Assembly (NCBI GenBank): GCA_937946835.1
Contig: CALFAV010000021.1
Coordinates: 1-47,349 of the forward strand
Length of the DNA: 47,349 nucleotides
Direction: 5' to 3'
From: an uncultured Verrucomicrobiae bacterium
GTDB taxonomy: Bacteria > Verrucomicrobiota > Verrucomicrobiia > Limisphaerales > J093
The stretch's first letter is position 1. Every line of letters starts with the position of its first letter. The notes beneath the pieces were generated by a model that saw only the letters and a program-made list of their open reading frames with translations, made no database searches and had not been told where the DNA came from. Made by a program: the position numbers and the translations under genes. Shown here piece by piece: positions 45,119-47,349 of the stretch.

Positions 45119-45868
45119 ATGCACCGTTTCTACCTGCCGCCCGCAGCCTGCGAGGGCGCGCTGCTGGAACTGACCGGCACGGAGGCACACCACGCCGGCC
45201 AGGTCCTCCGCCTGCGGCCCGGCGAAGCGGTGACCGTGCTCGACGGCGCCGGGCGCGAACTGGTGTGCGCCGTGGCCGCCGTGGACCGGCGCGCCGTGCG
45301 CCTCACCGTGCGGGAACACCGGCAGCATCCCCCGCCCCGGCCCCGGATCACTCTCTGCCAGGCCGTGGCCAAGAGCCGGGCCATGGATTGGATCGTACAA
45401 AAGGCCACCGAATTGGGCGCGGCCCGGCTGGTGCCGGTGTTTACCGAGCGTTCTGTGCCGCGTCTCGCCGCGGCCGAAGCCGGGACCAGGGCCGCGCGCT
45501 GGCGCGAAATCGCCCTCGAGGCGATGAAACAGTGCGGCACGCCGTGGCTGCCGGAAATTCCGCCGCCGGCGCCCCTCGAGGCCGTGCTCGCCCAGATGGC
45601 CGGTGCGGACCTGGCCCTGGTGGCCGCCCTGACTTCCGGGGCCGGCCCGCTGCGCGCGCGGTTGGCCGAGTACCACACCCGGACCGGCCGACCGCCCGAG
45701 TCACCGGCCATCTGGGTGGGACCGGAAGGCGATTTCACGCCCGCGGAACTGGCGGCGCTGGAGCGGGCGGGGGTGCTGGCCATTTCGCTGGGGCCGCGCG
45801 TGCTGCGTTGCGAAACGGCGGCCCTGGTCAGCCTGGCGTTGCTGAACTACGAACTGGGCCGGTCCTGA
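45119..45868 (+). CDS. rsmE: 16S rRNA (uracil(1498)-N(3))-methyltransferase RsmE
   Basis: 249 residues, SPOUT superfamily. It methylates N3 of U1498 of 16S rRNA with AdoMet. It begins MHRFYLPPAACEGALLELTGTEAHHAGQVLRLRPGEAVTVLDGAG (PUA-like domain). The SPOUT part has AVAKSRAMDWIVQKATELGAARLVPVFTERS, IWVWVGPEG-type motif as IWVGPEGDFTPAEL, and the knot SLGPRVLRCETAALVSLALL. It is last in the grpE-dnaJ-rsmE operon, a common bacterial arrangement. Its final 22 nt overlap the 3-prime end of the convergent glycosyltransferase gene. Confidence 0.95.
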   Translation: MHRFYLPPAACEGALLELTGTEAHHAGQVLRLRPGEAVTVLDGAGRELVCAVAAVDRRAVRLTVREHRQHPPPRPRITLCQAVAKSRAMDWIVQKATELGAARLVPVFTERSVPRLAAAEAGTRAARWREIALEAMKQCGTPWLPEIPPPAPLEAVLAQMAGADLALVAALTSGAGPLRARLAEYHTRTGRPPESPAIWVGPEGDFTPAELAALERAGVLAISLGPRVLRCETAALVSLALLNYELGRS

Positions 45869-46977
45869 ACCGGCGGCGGCGTGTTGCGCGCCATCGCTTC
45901 CAACCAATCACAGGCCACGGGCAAAACCCGGCTCCAGTGATAGGTCTTGGCCCGTTCCCACGCCGCCACGCGGTAGCGGTGGTAGCGCGCCGGTTCGCGA
46001 AGCAGACCGGCAATCGCCTCGGCCAGCACCTCCGGGGTTTCCTCCCGCACCACCACCCCGGTTTGATCGTGGAGGGTGGACTCGACAAGCCCCGGCACCG
46101 GATAGACCACCGCCGGGGTGCCCAGGGCGTTGGCCTCGATCACGTTCAGTCCCCAGCCCTCGCGCAGGGAGGTGTGCAACAGCAGGTGCGCCTCTTGCAG
46201 CCGCGCGTCCTTTTCGGCTTCGGGCAGGGCACCGGTGAACTCGACCGGCCAGCGCGCCGCCGCCGCGGCGGCGAAGGCCCGCAGTTTGGCGGCGTCCACC
46301 CCGTCGCCCACAATGGTCAGGCGCGCGTCCACGCCGCGTTCGCGCAGGAGCGCGTAGGCCCGGATGGCGTGGTCCACCCGTTTGTTCGGGGCCAGGCGCG
46401 AGACCACCACCAGGCGCAACGGCAGGGTCAGGGGTTTGTCCGGCAGCACGGGCAGGGCGCGGGTGTCCACACCGTAGGGGATGAGGTACACGCGCCGGAC
46501 CCCGTGGGCTTCGAGCTGGGCCTTGGTGCAGGCGGAGGCGGTCCAGAAGGGGACGCGCCGGTACAACCAGTGGGTCCAGCGCTCCTGGAAACGGCCCACC
46601 GCCGCGGTCAACGGCCGGTAAAAGGCGTTCCAAATCGGACCGAGCACCTCGTGGATGTAGGCCACGCACTGCGTGCGGCACCACCACGGGGCATACCAGG
46701 GCAGGCCGTGGTGCTGATCCACCACCAGATCAAAGCGCGGCTGTCGTCGGTACCAGCGCCAGGCGGCCAGGATGGCCGTGCCCTTGCCGCCGCCGCGCAC
46801 GATGCGCACCCCCCCCGGCAGCTCTTCCTCCGGCGGTGATCCCTCGAAGGCGAAGGCAAACCAGTACACCTCGTGCCCGCGTTCCCGCAGCGCGCGGAGG
46901 TAGCCTTCGGTGACCCGCTCGGCGCCGCCCGCCTGGGGGTTGCGCGGGTCGCGCCAGTTGAGCATTAAGAACCGCAT
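45847..46977 (-). CDS. Family 4 glycosyltransferase
   Basis: 376 residues, GT-B fold. The N-terminal acceptor half begins MRFLMLNWRDPRNPQAGGAERVTEGYLRALRERGHEV, typical of retaining GT4 enzymes. The nucleotide-sugar half has LRLVVVSRLAPNKRVDHAIRAYALL, LTIVGDG, and the EX7E motif in SLREGWGLNVIEANALGTPAVVY. It transfers a sugar from an activated donor to a glycan, lipid or protein at the cytoplasmic face; donor and acceptor are not readable. The tail of the gene overlaps rsmE by 22 nt on the opposite strand. Start at ATG 46977 with no Shine-Dalgarno sequence. Confidence 0.9.
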   Translation of the reverse strand: MRFLMLNWRDPRNPQAGGAERVTEGYLRALRERGHEVYWFAFAFEGSPPEEELPGGVRIVRGGGKGTAILAAWRWYRRQPRFDLVVDQHHGLPWYAPWWCRTQCVAYIHEVLGPIWNAFYRPLTAAVGRFQERWTHWLYRRVPFWTASACTKAQLEAHGVRRVYLIPYGVDTRALPVLPDKPLTLPLRLVVVSRLAPNKRVDHAIRAYALLRERGVDARLTIVGDGVDAAKLRAFAAAAAARWPVEFTGALPEAEKDARLQEAHLLLHTSLREGWGLNVIEANALGTPAVVYPVPGLVESTLHDQTGVVVREETPEVLAEAIAGLLREPARYHRYRVAAWERAKTYHWSRVLPVACDWLEAMARNTPPPVQDRPSS

Positions 46978-47080
46978 CAGTCGCCCGGCGCGAGGCCGGA
47001 AGGCGTGGCTTATCTGCTTTCAGCGGGCGCCTGACAATGCGAAAAACCGCGCCAAAGCAGGGGCGCTTTCTCCAAACCCC

Positions 47081-47101
47081 GGCGCTGCCGCAGCGGCGTC
47101 C
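47081..47101 (-). repeat. REP-like hairpin, type B, locus 3
   Basis: Reverse complement GGACGCCGCTGCGGCAGCGC (plus a final C) matches the hairpin at 529-549 at 18 of 21 bases. It is paired with 47125-47142 in opposite orientation, the same A-minus/B-plus arrangement as locus 1 when the locus is read on the other strand. Confidence 0.4.
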
Positions 47102-47124
47102 CACCCTGAATGGTTCTCGGTAGG

Positions 47125-47142
47125 GCCGCGCTGCGCCGCGGC
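47125..47142 (+). repeat. REP-like hairpin, type A, locus 3
   Basis: GCCGCG-CTGCGC-CGCGGC is a perfect 6-bp stem with a 6-nt loop. It matches 22174-22191 (17/18) and the reverse complement of 479-496 (17/18). Confidence 0.5.
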
Positions 47143-47210
47143 CCGGGGAGGGAGCCCAAGCGCCTTCCACCAAAGCCAACTCGATGCCCATCCCCGGCTG
47201 ACAAACTGGC

Positions 47211-47239
47211 TGGACAGGTCATTCCCGCCCCGGTACCTT
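47211..47239 (+). promoter_or_regulatory. Candidate promoter before the right-edge gene
   Basis: TGGACA (47211-47216), a 17-nt spacer and TACCTT (47234-47239) end 6 nt before an ATG at 47246, again implying a leaderless message. Confidence 0.45.
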
Positions 47240-47245
47240 GACGCC

Positions 47246-47349
47246 ATGCTCAGCCCCGGTCAGCCCCCCGCCACCGTGGCAGCCCCACGGTCTTGGGATG
47301 TGGGGAGAGTTCTCCACCGCCCGGGCAGGCGTTTCGCGTCGTCCCGCGG
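47246..47349 (+). CDS. Start of an unidentified gene, cut by the window edge
   Basis: An ATG frame (MLSPGQPPATVAAPRSW and on) stays open for 34 codons to the window end. No domain can be recognised in so short a piece. The call depends on the well-placed promoter-like sequence just upstream and on the lack of any other gene over the 268 bp from the glycosyltransferase start. It could still be non-coding. Confidence 0.35.
   Translation, partial: MLSPGQPPATVAAPRSWDVGRVLHRPGRRFASSR

Noticed and set aside
43007..45676. A long minus-strand open frame opposite lysA end, grpE, dnaJ and rsmE
   Set aside because: All the plus-strand genes there are clear family members; this is a shadow frame.

Overview
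The window looks like a chromosomal segment of a high-GC member of the Verrucomicrobiota, probably near Limisphaerales/Pedosphaerales. This rests on the very G+C-rich coding style, very large secreted proteins built from thrombospondin-3, Calx-beta and Ig-like modules, a PQQ-type beta-propeller beginning DDWPQWRGP, a BlaI/M56 pair and an Uma2-family protein. The taxonomic call is inference; no rRNA or tRNA gene is present to anchor it. I saw no insertion sequence, prophage or CRISPR array.

Layout. 1-414 is the end of a TPR protein. 415-912 is a repeat-rich convergent spacer. 913-6777 is a minus-strand block: an Uma2 protein, hemL-ruvX-truA, then an AAA ATPase translationally coupled to a TOPRIM-like protein (a candidate two-gene defence module), then trmL. 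7243-13505 encodes a 1,689-residue secreted modular protein and a glycine-rich secreted protein, closed by a good intrinsic terminator. 13758-16466 is a BlaI-type repressor with a twin operator and an M56 metallopeptidase whose sensor region is a Wzz-like polysaccharide co-polymerase domain. 16580-17057 is an antitoxin and a frameshifted ParE-type toxin. dnaG follows on the minus strand, then an endonuclease/exonuclease/phosphatase protein and a SelB-like factor that has lost its GTPase motifs. metH lies on the minus strand, divergent from a small transposase-derived protein. Then come a PQQ-type propeller, lysS, and a 1,400-residue FecR/FN3/Calx-beta secreted protein (minus). The right third holds a CnoX-like thioredoxin, a coiled-coil secreted protein, kup, a membrane-anchored helical-repeat protein, fba, lysA, grpE-dnaJ-rsmE, a family-4 glycosyltransferase and the first codons of another gene.

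How the genes work together. Most of the content is housekeeping: tetrapyrrole, lysine and methionine synthesis, tRNA/rRNA modification, replication priming, protein folding and potassium uptake. The accessory content of most interest is the ATPase/TOPRIM pair, the BlaI/M56-Wzz regulator, the degenerate SelB paralog and the transposase-derived protein. Two wider patterns also stand out. Many start codons lack a Shine-Dalgarno sequence and several sit only 6-10 nt after a -10-like hexamer, suggesting leaderless mRNAs. A family of GC-rich hairpins recurs in inverted pairs at three intergenic loci.
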